In this document: positions 39,628 to 48,857 of the stretch, piece after piece
Numbering within the stretch: position 1 is the stretch's first letter
Layout: every line of letters starts with the position of its first letter
NCBI RefSeq assembly: GCF_000336915.1
Contig: NZ_AOMD01000013.1
Location: forward strand, 1 to 50,605
Source of the DNA: Halococcus saccharolyticus DSM 5350
GTDB taxonomy: Archaea; Halobacteriota; Halobacteria; Halobacteriales; Halococcaceae
DNA length: 50,605 nt
Direction: 5' to 3'
Position numbers and translations under genes: made by a program
The notes under the pieces: generated by a model
What the model was told of the DNA's origin: nothing
The model's input: only the letters and a program-made list of their open reading frames with translations
Database searches by the model: none

Positions 39628-40032
39628 CTATTCGCTCGTCTCGTTCGGGGCCTGGCCGGTTTCGAGTCCCTCGTCTGCGGGGACTGTCGGCGTGTTCTCG
39701 AACGGTGTCCCGGTCTCCTCGGGTGGTTTCTGGCCAGTTCCGAGCGCCTCGTCGTCCGGCGCGCTGGGGGCGTCTCCGCTGGTCGTGGTGGCGGCGCTCT
39801 CTCCAGTGCTCGCGCCGCCGGCGCTTTCGCCAGCAGTATCGGTTGTGTCGTCGCTGCCGGTGGCGTCGCTGCCATCGCCGTTTTCGCCACCGCCGGCGTC
39901 ACCGCTTTCGCCGCTGCCGCCGTCGGTGTCACTGCTTTCGTTGCTACTCCCGCTACCGAGCTGTGAACAGCCGGCGAGCAACACGAACCCAGTCGCGCTC
40001 CCTACGCCGACGAGATACTGCCGTCGATCCAT
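39628..40032 (-). CDS. Small Tat-type lipoprotein, low complexity
   Basis: A 134-aa protein from ATG 40032. It starts MDRRQYLVGVGSATGFVLLAGC: a twin-arginine motif and lipobox with Cys23. The rest is Ser/Gly/Asp/Thr-rich, then proline-rich with PPEETGTPFENTPTVPADEGLETGQ. There is no recognisable domain, so it is probably a surface-exposed anchored peptide. Downstream of gvpM and convergent with it; a functional link is not shown. Confidence 0.65.
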   Translation of the reverse strand: MDRRQYLVGVGSATGFVLLAGCSQLGSGSSNESSDTDGGSGESGDAGGGENGDGSDATGSDDTTDTAGESAGGASTGESAATTTSGDAPSAPDDEALGTGQKPPEETGTPFENTPTVPADEGLETGQAPNETSE

Positions 40033-40138
40033 TATCACACCGATCGGATCATGCAACGAAAACGTTCGGATATGCCGGCCGGGACGGCTCCGTCACCCGG
40101 CGTATCGTTTAGGGGCGTCGACCGACAACCCTGCTCTG

Positions 40139-40570
40139 ATGTCCGCGAGCGCCTACCGCGACGTCCGCTCGATCGCGGTCCACGTCGAGGACGTGGTGGC
40201 CGCGATCGAGGCGAACCGGAGCGACGGTCCCCGGACGGTGCTCCGGGTGACGCCGCCGTTCGACGGCCGAATGCGGGCCCGACTCCACGTCGAACACGCC
40301 GGCGAGTACGCCGAGCGCGACGATCCGGACCCGATCCACGTTGCACCCTCGCGGCTCGTCGCGGACCCGCCCGCTCGCCCGACGCCGGACGGGACCGCCG
40401 ACCGTCTCCGCGCCGATCCCGACGCGACGTACACCGTCGAGACTCATCACGAGCGCCACGCGGCGGCGATGACGGCGTGGCGCGAGGCGCTCGCCGGATC
40501 GATCGTCGACTCGATCACGCTCGATGGGCTGGATGGTCCTCACGGCGTCGACGTGGTCGTCCTCGGCTGA
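40139..40570 (+). CDS. Hypothetical protein
   Basis: A 143-aa protein, no family I can name. It has an alpha/beta feel: SAYRDVRSIAVHVEDVVAAIEAN, RTVLRVTPPFDGRMRARLHVE, then HVAPSRLVADPP and a helix with YTVETHHERHAAAMTAWREAL, ending VDVVVLG. The FDGRMRARLH and HVAPSRL segments suggest a conserved haloarchaeal family. Weak TATA-like CGTTTA lies ~30 nt upstream. Confidence 0.6.
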   Translation: MSASAYRDVRSIAVHVEDVVAAIEANRSDGPRTVLRVTPPFDGRMRARLHVEHAGEYAERDDPDPIHVAPSRLVADPPARPTPDGTADRLRADPDATYTVETHHERHAAAMTAWREALAGSIVDSITLDGLDGPHGVDVVVLG

Positions 40571-40614
40571 GTCATCTCGTCCGGTTTATCCGATGGCCGA
40601 GGCTATCGTGCGCC

Positions 40615-40872
40615 ATGAGCGACGACACGCCGTCGATCCTGAGTCACGAAGAGGAAGCGATCGCTGCCGCGCTCGCCGAAGGGACCGATCCCGTCACCAT
40701 CGCCGACGACCTCGACAGCTCGGTCGCGGCGGTCGAAGCGTCGATCGACCGCATCCGCGAGAAGACCGAGCGGGCGTTCGCCACTCTCGAAGCCAGCCCG
40801 TTTGCCGCCGACCTCGCGCACGACCTCGACCCCGAGCGTCGCGCCGCACTCCGAACCGCGCTCGGTGAGTGA
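40615..40872 (+). CDS. Small HTH-like protein
   Basis: An 85-aa protein from ATG 40615. Residues 10-50 (SHEEEAIAAALAEGTDPVTI, ADDLDSSVAAVEASIDRIRE) resemble a sigma-70 region 4 / LuxR-type helix-turn-helix, followed by a helical tail. TATA-like TTTATC is centred ~28 nt upstream. It may bind DNA, but the call is by pattern only. Confidence 0.55.
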   Translation: MSDDTPSILSHEEEAIAAALAEGTDPVTIADDLDSSVAAVEASIDRIREKTERAFATLEASPFAADLAHDLDPERRAALRTALGE

Positions 40873-41067
40873 ACAGTCTCTATCCCGCCCAAAACTCGCT
40901 GTCCGTGAAACGTCGAAAACCGTCCAAGGACGTCGGAACGGTCGTCTCGGCTGCGTTTGCTGCTATCGAAACGAGCCGTTACCATCACGACAGTTGCTAC
41001 GAACGTGCGTCAACGCTCACCATAGTATAAGTCACTCCAGTACGATAGATCGTTTGGGGCCGTCAGT

Positions 41068-41340
41068 ATGTCACGGAGGACCGAACGAGTGCTCGCCCGT
41101 GGGACCGGCGAGACGAACGGGGTCGGCGCAACGCTCGCGTCGCTGTACGCGAACTACCGGGACGATCCCCGGACACAACCGATCCAGGCGATCGCGTTCT
41201 GGCTGGCAGTCGGACTGCCCGTCGTCACTCTCTCACTGTTCGCAACCGGGCTCTCGAACGGAGCGGAAGTGACGCTGTTCGTTGGGTTGTTGGGTCTGAA
41301 CGCCGTCGCAGTCGTCGCCGGCCACGCCCACCGCGCCTGA
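41068..41340 (+). CDS. Small two-helix membrane protein
   Basis: A 90-aa protein. The first 40 residues are soluble (TLASLYANYRDDPRTQPI); two helices follow: AIAFWLAVGLPVVTLSLFATGL and EVTLFVGLLGLNAVAVVA, ending in histidines. An upstream TATA-like AGTATAA at 41024-41030 supports it as a gene. I do not recognise the family. Convergent with the EamA transporter. Confidence 0.55.
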   Translation: MSRRTERVLARGTGETNGVGATLASLYANYRDDPRTQPIQAIAFWLAVGLPVVTLSLFATGLSNGAEVTLFVGLLGLNAVAVVAGHAHRA

Positions 41341-41361
41341 GGCGTGGCCGACTCGCCCGTT

Positions 41362-42285
41362 TCACTCGCCCGAGAGCGCCGCCCGAAGTCGGGGCCACTC
41401 CGCGGCGATGGTCCGGCGCTTGAGCAACACGAATCCCGTGAAGATCAACACGAATCCGGCGACCGTCGCCGCATCGATCGATTCGCCGAGAACGAGTGCG
41501 CCCGAGATCGCGGCGAACACCGGCGCGACGTACGAGACGAGGTTGATCTCGATCGGACCGAGTCGATCGAGCAGATCGAAGTAGATCAGGAAGCCGACCG
41601 CGCTCGCCCCGATCGAGAGGTACGCGAGCGCGGCGAGCGCACTCGGCGTCACTGCGACCCCCGCGATCGACTCGCCGAGGACGACGCTCACACCGTGTAA
41701 CAGGAGTGCGCCGCCGACCATCGACCACGCTTCCATCGTTTCGATCGGAAGATCGGCGGGGATCCGACGGGTCAGGACGCTCCCGAGCGCGAACGCGACC
41801 GCCGCAGCGAAGACGAGTCCTTCCGCGAGCAGATCACCATTGAGGAGGTTCGACGGGTCCGGACTGGTCAACACCGCTACGCCGACGAGTCCGAGCAGGA
41901 TACCGGCGGTTCCAGCGGTGGTGAGGCGTTCATTGGGGAGGAACACCCGCGCGAACGCACTCGTCAGCACGGGCGAGAGGCTCACGACGACCGCCGCGGC
42001 CGCGCTGGTGGTCCCCTGCTCGCCGACGAACAGGAAGGCGTGGTACGCGGCGATCAGAAAGACCGCGCCGACTCCGACGAGCGCCCACTCGTTTCGGCCC
42101 CGTGGCCGCCACCGATCGGTCGCGTAGACCGCGTAGCCGAGCATCAAGAGGCCGGCGACGTCGTACCGAAACGCCGCGAAAAGGACGGGCGGAAAGTATG
42201 CGAGACCCGCCTTGATCGCCATAAACGCGGTCCCCCACAGGCCGGCGAGGACGAGAAAGGCGAGGAGGTTGCGGTAGCGCACCAC
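41362..42285 (-). CDS. EamA/DMT family transporter
   Basis: A 307-aa protein with ten hydrophobic helices in two EamA halves. The family pattern is present: LLAFLVLAGLWGTAFMAIK, the second helix FAAFRYDVAGL, then AAVVVSLSPVLTSAFARVFL. In the second half, INLVSYVAPVFAAISGALVLGESI is a signature repeated segment. The most likely start is a GTG pair at 42285/42282; the frame extends further but the upstream portion overlaps the ABC ATPase gene. Substrate unknown, probably a metabolite or amino-acid exporter. It starts ~30 nt after the upstream ABC operon. Confidence 0.88.
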   Translation of the reverse strand: MVRYRNLLAFLVLAGLWGTAFMAIKAGLAYFPPVLFAAFRYDVAGLLMLGYAVYATDRWRPRGRNEWALVGVGAVFLIAAYHAFLFVGEQGTTSAAAAVVVSLSPVLTSAFARVFLPNERLTTAGTAGILLGLVGVAVLTSPDPSNLLNGDLLAEGLVFAAAVAFALGSVLTRRIPADLPIETMEAWSMVGGALLLHGVSVVLGESIAGVAVTPSALAALAYLSIGASAVGFLIYFDLLDRLGPIEINLVSYVAPVFAAISGALVLGESIDAATVAGFVLIFTGFVLLKRRTIAAEWPRLRAALSGE

Positions 42286-42314
42286 CGACGATCGGCGGGG
42301 CCGAGACCTGAACG

Positions 42315-43469
42315 TTACGCACTCGGTTCGTCCGCCGCCCGTTCGTCTCGCTCCTCCAGATCGGATTCCGTGGCCTGTGCTCGTTCCTCGGGAGGATCGA
42401 GTGGCGTGCTCTGCCAGTAGGGATGATCGTCGACCGCCCGAAAACACGCCGTCTCGTGGTCCGGTCCGGCGTCGAACCGTCCCGGATCGTCCTCACGGCA
42501 CGCCTCACGGGCGTGAGGACACCGGGTGTGGAACCGACAGCCGGCGGGAGGATCGCGCGGCGAGGGCACGTCGCCGGCGAGTGCCTCGACGTCGCGGTCG
42601 CGCTCTTCGGTGTTCGCCCGCGGGACGCTTTCGAGCAGCGCCTCGGTGTAGGGATGGCTCGGGCGCTCGAAAATGTCGTCGACGGGGCCGATCTCCACGA
42701 TCTCGCCGAGATACATCACCGCGACGCGGTCCGAGATGTGCCGTACCACCGAGAGGTCGTGGGCGATGAACAGGTAGGTCAGGTCGAACTCGTCTTGGAG
42801 ATCCCCCAGCAGATTCAGGATCTGGGCCTGGACCGAGACATCGAGCGCGCTCACGGGTTCGTCGAGCACCACGAACTCGGGATCGAGCGCGAGTGCGCGG
42901 GCGATCCCGACGCGCTGGCGCTGGCCGCCCGAGAACTCGTGGGGGTAGCGCTCGCGCTGGGCCGCCGAGAGGCCGACCCGTTCGAGGAGGTCGGCGACGC
43001 GCTCGTCGCGTTCTTCGCGCGTGTCGATCCCGTGGACGTCGAGCGGTTCGCGCACGATCTCACCGACGGTCTGGCGGGGATCGAGGCTCGAAAACGGGTC
43101 CTGGAAGACGATCCCCGCACGCTGACGGAACGCCGTCTCCTCGTCACCGGACAGCTCACCGACCGCCTCACCGTCGAAGCGCACGGTCCCGGCGGTCGCT
43201 TCGCGGAGCCCGAGCAGGGTCTCGCCGGTGGTCGACTTCCCACAGCCCGACTCGCCGACCAGTCCGAGTGTCTCGCCGCGCTCGACCCCGAACTCCACGC
43301 CGTCGACCGCCCTGACGGCCGTCGGGTCCCGTCCCAGCAGCCGGTCGAGCAGCGAGTCGTTCTCGTAGTAGTGCTTTTCGAGGCCATCGACGCTCACCAG
43401 CGGTTCGTCCGGCTCTCTAGCCTGCCGTTCGTCCACGTCGACCCCGTCGTGATCGAGTCGTTCGCTCAT
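42315..43469 (-). CDS. Dipeptide/oligopeptide ABC transporter ATP-binding protein (DppF/OppF type)
   Basis: A 384-aa ATPase. Walker [11 protein letters not shown], signature [15 protein letters not shown], Walker [14 protein letters not shown]. The C-terminal oligopeptide-binding-associated domain has [19 protein letters not shown], the cysteine motif typical of DppD/DppF-type proteins. Last transporter gene of the operon. Its start overlaps the DppD-type ATPase stop by 4 nt. The N-terminal 25 residues are acidic and variable. Confidence 0.92.
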   Translation of the reverse strand: MSERLDHDGVDVDERQAREPDEPLVSVDGLEKHYYENDSLLDRLLGRDPTAVRAVDGVEFGVERGETLGLVGESGCGKSTTGETLLGLREATAGTVRFDGEAVGELSGDEETAFRQRAGIVFQDPFSSLDPRQTVGEIVREPLDVHGIDTREERDERVADLLERVGLSAAQRERYPHEFSGGQRQRVGIARALALDPEFVVLDEPVSALDVSVQAQILNLLGDLQDEFDLTYLFIAHDLSVVRHISDRVAVMYLGEIVEIGPVDDIFERPSHPYTEALLESVPRANTEERDRDVEALAGDVPSPRDPPAGCRFHTRCPHAREACREDDPGRFDAGPDHETACFRAVDDHPYWQSTPLDPPEERAQATESDLEERDERAADEPSA

Positions 43470-44752
43470 GTGTCACTTCCTCCGTCGGATTCGTCGAAGT
43501 ACCCCTCCGGCAGCGCGCGCGCCTCGTCGAACTCGTGATCGGCGAGATAGCACTTCGCGGTGTGGGAGGTCGCGTCGCCTGGCACGCCGTCGCTCCCTGT
43601 AGCCGACCCTGCCGCATCCGCTCCCGTCCCGTCCGCCTCCTCAGCGACGCCCGCACCGTCGACCGCAAACGCGGGCGGCTTGTCGAGACACTCCTCCATC
43701 GCCTTCGGACACCGATCGGCGAAGTAACACCGATCGTCCATCTCTGCGGCGACCAGGCTCGGGACGTTGCCCTCGATCGGATCGAGGCGTGGAGCGGGAT
43801 CGTCGAGGTCCGGGATCGACCCCAAGAGTCCCTGCGTGTAGGGATGCACAGGGCTATCGAACACGTCTTCAAGACTGCCGTGCTCGACGATCTCGCCGGC
43901 GTACATCACCCCGAGCCGATCGCACGTTCTGGCGATCACCCCGAGGTCGTGGGTGATCAGCACGATCGCCATGTCGAGTTCGTCCTGGAGGTCGGCCAGC
44001 AGATTGAGAATCTGGGCCTCGATGGTAACGTCGAGCGCGGTGGTTGGCTCGTCGGCGATCAGGAGATCGGGTTCGCCCGCGAGCGCCTGCGCGACCATCG
44101 CGCGCTGGAGCATTCCGCCCGAGTACTGGTGTGGGTACTCCCCGGCGCGCGCTTCGGGGTCGGGGATTCCCACCTGTCCGAGCAGCTCGATCGCGCGCTC
44201 GTGGCTCTCCTCGCCGACGTAATCCCGCGTCGGAATGACCGTGCTCGCCAGCATCGACCCGAGTCCAAAGCCCTGGGTGCGCGAGCGGGTCGAGCGCGGG
44301 TTCGTGCTCGCGCGGCGCTGCACTTCTACTGCTTCGGCGATCTGCTCGCCCACGGTGATCGAGGGGTTGAAGCTGCTCATCGGATCCTGAAAGATCATGC
44401 TCACCGAGGAGCCTCGAAGCGAGCGCCGGACTTCGGGGGGCACGCGCCGGAGATCGACCGCATCACCGTCGACGGCGTCGGGATGCGACGCTGCCATCTC
44501 GCTGGCGAGGTCGGCGTCGCGATACCACACCTCTCCTGCGACGATCTCGCCGGGTGACTCGACGAGATCGATGAGCGACAACGCCGTGACCGACTTCCCG
44601 GAGCCGGACTCGCCGACGACACCGAACACCTCGCCGTCGTGGACGGTCAAATCGACCGACTCGACCGCGTTGACCTGCCCTTCCTCGGTGAAGAAACGAG
44701 TCGTGAGGTCGCGAACGTCGAGCAGGGGCTCGGAACTCTCTCCGCCAGCCAT
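43466..44752 (-). CDS. Dipeptide/oligopeptide ABC transporter ATP-binding protein (DppD/OppD type)
   Basis: A 428-aa ATPase from ATG 44752 ([16 protein letters not shown]). Walker [11 protein letters not shown], signature [15 protein letters not shown], Walker [15 protein letters not shown], switch LITHDLGV. The Cys motif [14 protein letters not shown] sits in the C-terminal domain. It has two insertions: one before the signature ([13 protein letters not shown] near the Q-loop region) and an Ala/Gly/Asp linker of ~35 residues in the C-terminal domain. Its start shares 1 nt with the permease stop (TGATG), indicating coupling. Paired with the DppF-type ATPase in one transporter. Confidence 0.92.
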   Translation of the reverse strand: MAGGESSEPLLDVRDLTTRFFTEEGQVNAVESVDLTVHDGEVFGVVGESGSGKSVTALSLIDLVESPGEIVAGEVWYRDADLASEMAASHPDAVDGDAVDLRRVPPEVRRSLRGSSVSMIFQDPMSSFNPSITVGEQIAEAVEVQRRASTNPRSTRSRTQGFGLGSMLASTVIPTRDYVGEESHERAIELLGQVGIPDPEARAGEYPHQYSGGMLQRAMVAQALAGEPDLLIADEPTTALDVTIEAQILNLLADLQDELDMAIVLITHDLGVIARTCDRLGVMYAGEIVEHGSLEDVFDSPVHPYTQGLLGSIPDLDDPAPRLDPIEGNVPSLVAAEMDDRCYFADRCPKAMEECLDKPPAFAVDGAGVAEEADGTGADAAGSATGSDGVPGDATSHTAKCYLADHEFDEARALPEGYFDESDGGSDT

Positions 44753-45768
44753 CACGCCCCACCCCCTTCGCCTTCGATACCGGGATCGAGGGCGTCGCGG
44801 AGCCAGTCGCCGATCAGGTTGACGCCGATCACGGTCAGTACGATCGCGATGCCTGGCATCGTCGAGATCCACCACGCGGTGGCGAGGTAGTCACGGCCCT
44901 GTGCGATGTCGAAGCCCCACGAGAGGTTCGCGCCCGAGAACCCGAGATACGACAGCGAGCTCTCGAGGAGGATGATCGCCGCGATCTGGATGGTCGCGAG
45001 CACCAGAATGGGGGTGATGCTGTTCGGCAGCACGTGTTTCCGGAGGATGAACCCGTCGCTCGCGCCGACCGACCGTGCGGCCTTGACGTACTCGGCGTCG
45101 GTGATCGAGAGCGCCTCACCCCTAGCCACCCGGGCGAACCACACCCAGTTGACCAGCGCCACCACGATGATCACCGTTCCAGGCAGCGCGAACGAGGGTG
45201 GCATCTCGGAGGCGAACCCGAGCGCGACGATCGGATCGGGCACCCTGACCGTCGCACCACCGAACAGTCCCACGAGCGCGACTGCGAGCACCAGCGAGGG
45301 GAACGCGAGCATGATGTCTGCGCCCCGCATCAGCGCGTCATCGACCTTCCCACCGTAGTAGCCCGCCGACAATCCCACGGTCACGCCGAGCACGGCGGCG
45401 ATCGCGGTTCCGAGAACCCCAACGAGCAACGAGGTCCGTGCGCCGTAGATCACCCGCGAGAGCATGTCGCGACCGAGCGAGTCAGTACCGAGAGGGTGGG
45501 CGGCGCTCGCGCTGATGTTCGTAGTCTCGTTCACGATCTGGATCTCGCCGTCGACCATCTGTGATGTGGTCTCGTTGGTCTGTGTGCTGAATCCGAGAGG
45601 CGGCAGCGACGAGTTGTTGAGATCCTGTTCGAAGGGGTTCTGCGGGGCGAGCACGGGTGCGAACACCGCCACTAGTACGACCGCGACCACGAGCACGATC
45701 CCGACTTTCGCCAGCGCATTGCCGCGGAGTTCGCGCCGGAGGTTCCGCAGGGTGCGTGGCCGGATCAT
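44752..45768 (-). CDS. Dipeptide/oligopeptide ABC transporter permease (DppC/OppC type)
   Basis: A 338-aa permease. The N-terminal helix ALAKVGIVLVVAVVLVAVF is preceded by a basic segment. A periplasm-side loop of ~65 residues (NNSSLPPLGFSTQTNETTS and HPLGTDSLGRDMLSRVIYG) is typical of DppC. The EAA loop is AEYVKAARSVGASDGFI. It overlaps the DppB gene by 4 nt. The longer upstream frame is rejected because it overlaps DppB. Confidence 0.92.
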   Translation of the reverse strand: MIRPRTLRNLRRELRGNALAKVGIVLVVAVVLVAVFAPVLAPQNPFEQDLNNSSLPPLGFSTQTNETTSQMVDGEIQIVNETTNISASAAHPLGTDSLGRDMLSRVIYGARTSLLVGVLGTAIAAVLGVTVGLSAGYYGGKVDDALMRGADIMLAFPSLVLAVALVGLFGGATVRVPDPIVALGFASEMPPSFALPGTVIIVVALVNWVWFARVARGEALSITDAEYVKAARSVGASDGFILRKHVLPNSITPILVLATIQIAAIILLESSLSYLGFSGANLSWGFDIAQGRDYLATAWWISTMPGIAIVLTVIGVNLIGDWLRDALDPGIEGEGGGA

Positions 45769-46754
45769 TCGTTCGCCACCTGCGGGTTGAGCGAGGCGTA
45801 GAGTGCGTCCACGAGGAGGTTGACGATCACGAACCCGGCCCCGATCACGATCAGCGAGCCCTGGATCATCGGCCAGTCGCGCGCGTTGATCGCGTTGATC
45901 ACCAGGGTACCCAGTCCGGGCCACGCGAACACCGCCTCGGTGATGACCGCGCCGCCGATCAGCGTCCCCAGTTGGAGGCCGACCACCGTGATGACGGGAA
46001 TCAGCGTGTTCCGGAGGGCGTGTTTGTATCGCACCAGCGTCTCGGGCAGCCCCTTTGCGCGCAAGGCCCGAATGTAGGTCTTGCCGAGCTCGTCCAACAT
46101 ACCGCTCCTGGTGAGGCGGGTGATGAGCGCGGTGAAGTACGTTCCCAATGTAATTGCCGGGAGCGTGATGTGGGCGAGCCACGTCACCAGGCCGTCGAAG
46201 CTGCCCTCGGTGAACAGCATCTCTACCGCGGGAAGGAACCCGACGAGCCGCCGACTCGTGGGGAACAGCCCGAACTGGACGGAGAGCACGAGTACCAGCA
46301 TGATGCCGAGCCAGAAGTTGGGCGTGCTGATTCCCACCAGCGAGAACCCCGTCGCGCCGTAGTCGGCGGGCTGGTGGCGATGCGTCGCGCTGATCACGCC
46401 GAGCGGGATCGACAGGATGACGGCAACGATGGTCGCGGCGATCGCGAGTTCGAGCGTCGCGGGCAGTCGGTTGAAGATGCGAGTGCTCGCCGCGGTGCCC
46501 GAGATGTACGAGTAGCCCATATCGCCCTGGAGGAGATTGAGGAGGTAGTCGACGTACTGGACGTAGATCGGACGATTCAGCCCGAGTTCGGCGGCGATCT
46601 GGTCACGGAGCGCCTGGCTTGCATCCAGCGGCGCGACGAACGTGATCGGGTTGCCCGGCGTGACGAAGCGCAGGAGGAAGACCACGGTCACGACCCCCCA
46701 GATCACGAACACGCCCTGGAGCGTGCGCTTGAGGAGGAACCGACCGGTCGTCAT
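45765..46754 (-). CDS. Dipeptide/oligopeptide ABC transporter permease (DppB/OppB type)
   Basis: A 329-aa permease with the standard N-terminal block FLLKRTLQGVFVIWGVVTVV and FVTPGNPITF. It also has YVDYLLNLLQGDMGYSY and the EAA loop KTYIRALRAKGLPETLV. The helix FSLVGISTPNFWLGIMLVLV is the usual DppB segment. 79 nt separate it from the substrate-binding gene. Length is a little above the usual 310-320. Confidence 0.93.
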   Translation of the reverse strand: MTTGRFLLKRTLQGVFVIWGVVTVVFLLRFVTPGNPITFVAPLDASQALRDQIAAELGLNRPIYVQYVDYLLNLLQGDMGYSYISGTAASTRIFNRLPATLELAIAATIVAVILSIPLGVISATHRHQPADYGATGFSLVGISTPNFWLGIMLVLVLSVQFGLFPTSRRLVGFLPAVEMLFTEGSFDGLVTWLAHITLPAITLGTYFTALITRLTRSGMLDELGKTYIRALRAKGLPETLVRYKHALRNTLIPVITVVGLQLGTLIGGAVITEAVFAWPGLGTLVINAINARDWPMIQGSLIVIGAGFVIVNLLVDALYASLNPQVANE

Positions 46755-46833
46755 CGCCTCGGTCCTCCCGCCGTCGACACCGCCCGATCGCCGACCATGC
46801 AGGGTTGCTGGCGAGCTGGCTCCATTCGGACGG

Positions 46834-48540
46834 TCAGCTCGTCGAGCTCATCGCGTAGGCGTTGATGCGCTCGTCGCGGCGTGCACTCCACTCCACCCGA
46901 TTGCTCACGCCGTAGACGCTGTACTGGCGATTCAGGAAGATCCACGGGGCTTGCTCGCGACAGAGCGCGTTCGCTTCCTTGAGGAGCGACGCGCGCCGCT
47001 CCTGGTCGCTCGTGGACTGAGCTTCCGAGATGAGCGAGTCGAGCTCGTCGTTGCTGTAGGAGGTGAGCGCACCGTCGCTCGTCAACAGCGGGATGATGGT
47101 CTGGCTCGCGTCGAACGTGGCGTTACCCCACCCGATCAGGTAGAAGTTCGGGCCGGTCGTGATGTCGCCGTCGGTGAGTTCACCCGCAAGCGAGGTGAAC
47201 TCGCGCTGGCTGATCCCACACGAGACGTTCGACAGCGAGTCGATCTGGCTCACGACCGCCTGGGCGATCTCGACGTCCTTGAGATAGCGCCCGACCGGCG
47301 TGTGAAGCGTGATCTCCGCGCCTGCAAAGCCGCTCTCCTCGACCAGCGACTCGGCCCGCTCCTGATCCTGTGGGTAGGGTTCGACGTTACCGTTGTATCC
47401 GACGAACCCCTCCAGCGTCGGCTGTCCCGTCGGATCAGCGAACCCCGAGAGCACGTTCTCGATGATCCCTTGGAGGTTCACCGCGTAGTTCATCGCCTGG
47501 CGGAACTGCGGGCTCGAAAACGGCTCGACGTCGTACCGCATCGCGTTGTAAATAATCCGTGTGCTCGGGACCGCGCTCAGCCCCGCGCTGTTGCTGGAAC
47601 GGACCCGCTGGGCGTCCTGTGGTGGGACGTTGACCGCGACGTCGGTTTCGCCCTCCAGCAGCTGGTTGACCCGGGTGCTCGACTCCTCCGCGGCGTTGAA
47701 CGTGAGCTGTGAGATGTCCGCCGGCTCGCGCCAGTAGTCCTCGTACCGCGAGAGCACCACCCGGACGCCCTGTTCGTAGGTATCGAGCTGGAACGGCCCG
47801 GTGCCGTTCATGTTCTGGGCGATCTCCTCCCCGGAGCGCTCCTCGACCCACGACTGCTGCATGATATCACAGTACGTGGCAAAGGAGGCGAACACGATCG
47901 GATTGAACCCGTCGGACATGACGTCGACCGCGCGCTCGCCGTCGACGACTTCCGCGCCGGTCACGCCAGCGAGCTGGTCGGCCTGCGGGCTGGCGAAGCC
48001 GACGTCCTCCTGAACGATCCGGTTGATGCTGAAGGCGACGTCTTCGGGGGTGAGGTCGTCGCCGTTGTGGAAGGTGACGCCCTCTTGGATCGTAAAGCGC
48101 ACTCGGCCCTCCTCGACCCGCTCGTAGTTGGTGGCGAGCTTCTGGATGATCTTCCCCTCCGCATCGCGTGCGAGCACGCCCTCGTAGGCGTGGAGCACCA
48201 CGTTGTCAGTTGGCGTCTCGCGGTGGTTCTGCGGGTCGAGCGTCGACGGTGGCTGGCCCTGCGTGATCGTCACCGAGAACTCGCCGGTGCCCGATCCGCC
48301 TCCGCTCTCGTTGCCACCACCGCTTTCGTTGCCTGCGGTACTGTCGCTGCCTTCCGTTCCACCGCTGGTGGGCTGGCCCCCTGCGGTGTCGGCCCCGCCG
48401 CTGGCGTTGCCGCCGCCAGAACCGTTGTCGCCACCGTTGCCACCACCGGAACAGCCGGCGAGCGCGGTCGTCGCCGCCGCACTCCCGGCGAGCGCGAGAA
48501 AGCGCCGCCGGCTCGTCGAACGATCATCCGGGTCGGTCAT
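46834..48540 (-). CDS. Dipeptide/oligopeptide ABC transporter substrate-binding lipoprotein
   Basis: A 568-aa SBP family 5 protein from ATG 48540. It starts with a Tat signal SRRRFLALAGSAAATTALAGC (twin arginine and lipobox, with the anchor Cys). A Gly/Asn/Ser-rich linker of ~60 residues follows. The binding domain has PSTLDPQNHRETPTDNVV, TFHNGDDLTPEDVAFSI and FRQAMNYAVNLQGIIENV, all family 5 signatures. First gene of an ABC operon; its TATA box is the clearest at this end of the window. Confidence 0.93.
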   Translation of the reverse strand: MTDPDDRSTSRRRFLALAGSAAATTALAGCSGGGNGGDNGSGGGNASGGADTAGGQPTSGGTEGSDSTAGNESGGGNESGGGSGTGEFSVTITQGQPPSTLDPQNHRETPTDNVVLHAYEGVLARDAEGKIIQKLATNYERVEEGRVRFTIQEGVTFHNGDDLTPEDVAFSINRIVQEDVGFASPQADQLAGVTGAEVVDGERAVDVMSDGFNPIVFASFATYCDIMQQSWVEERSGEEIAQNMNGTGPFQLDTYEQGVRVVLSRYEDYWREPADISQLTFNAAEESSTRVNQLLEGETDVAVNVPPQDAQRVRSSNSAGLSAVPSTRIIYNAMRYDVEPFSSPQFRQAMNYAVNLQGIIENVLSGFADPTGQPTLEGFVGYNGNVEPYPQDQERAESLVEESGFAGAEITLHTPVGRYLKDVEIAQAVVSQIDSLSNVSCGISQREFTSLAGELTDGDITTGPNFYLIGWGNATFDASQTIIPLLTSDGALTSYSNDELDSLISEAQSTSDQERRASLLKEANALCREQAPWIFLNRQYSVYGVSNRVEWSARRDERINAYAMSSTS

Positions 48541-48562
48541 GTTCCGCACATTGGCGCATCGT

Positions 48563-48572
48563 GGTATATATG
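48563..48572 (-). promoter_or_regulatory. TATA box for the peptide ABC operon
   Basis: Minus-strand reading CATATATACC, centred ~28 nt before ATG 48540. A close match to the haloarchaeal TATA consensus; predicts a leaderless transcript. Confidence 0.6.
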
Positions 48573-48825
48573 CTGCGGTAGAAGTTAACAGCCCTACTGA
48601 TCCATGTTCTATCTCCTCACTGGCATCTCAAACGATACGCCGATCGAAAGTCCGTTCCGACATTCATCGGTATGATATGTTCGCGATCTCGTACTGATCT
48701 CGGGTCGAGTGCATTCCAGACGGGATTCATCGTTCGTTGACAGGCAATTACCCGACACACGGGAAACTCACATATCGAACCTACAGTTCAGGAATAGCGC
48801 CCCTGTCGTTTACCGCAACCCCAGT

Positions 48826-48833
48826 CATTATTT
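48826..48833 (+). promoter_or_regulatory. TATA-like box for the exonuclease-phosphatase gene
   Basis: CATTATTT is centred ~28 nt before ATG 48858, fitting a leaderless transcript. Confidence 0.45.
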
Positions 48834-48857
48834 GTTGGGGATTGCAGACTCGGGAGT

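Larger units (their letters stand above)
48541..48857. other. 317-nt divergent intergenic region
   Basis: Between the substrate-binding gene (minus) and the Tat-exported exonuclease-phosphatase gene (plus). It contains the two promoters annotated separately. I see no ORF, RNA gene or repeat of note in the rest. Confidence 0.5.
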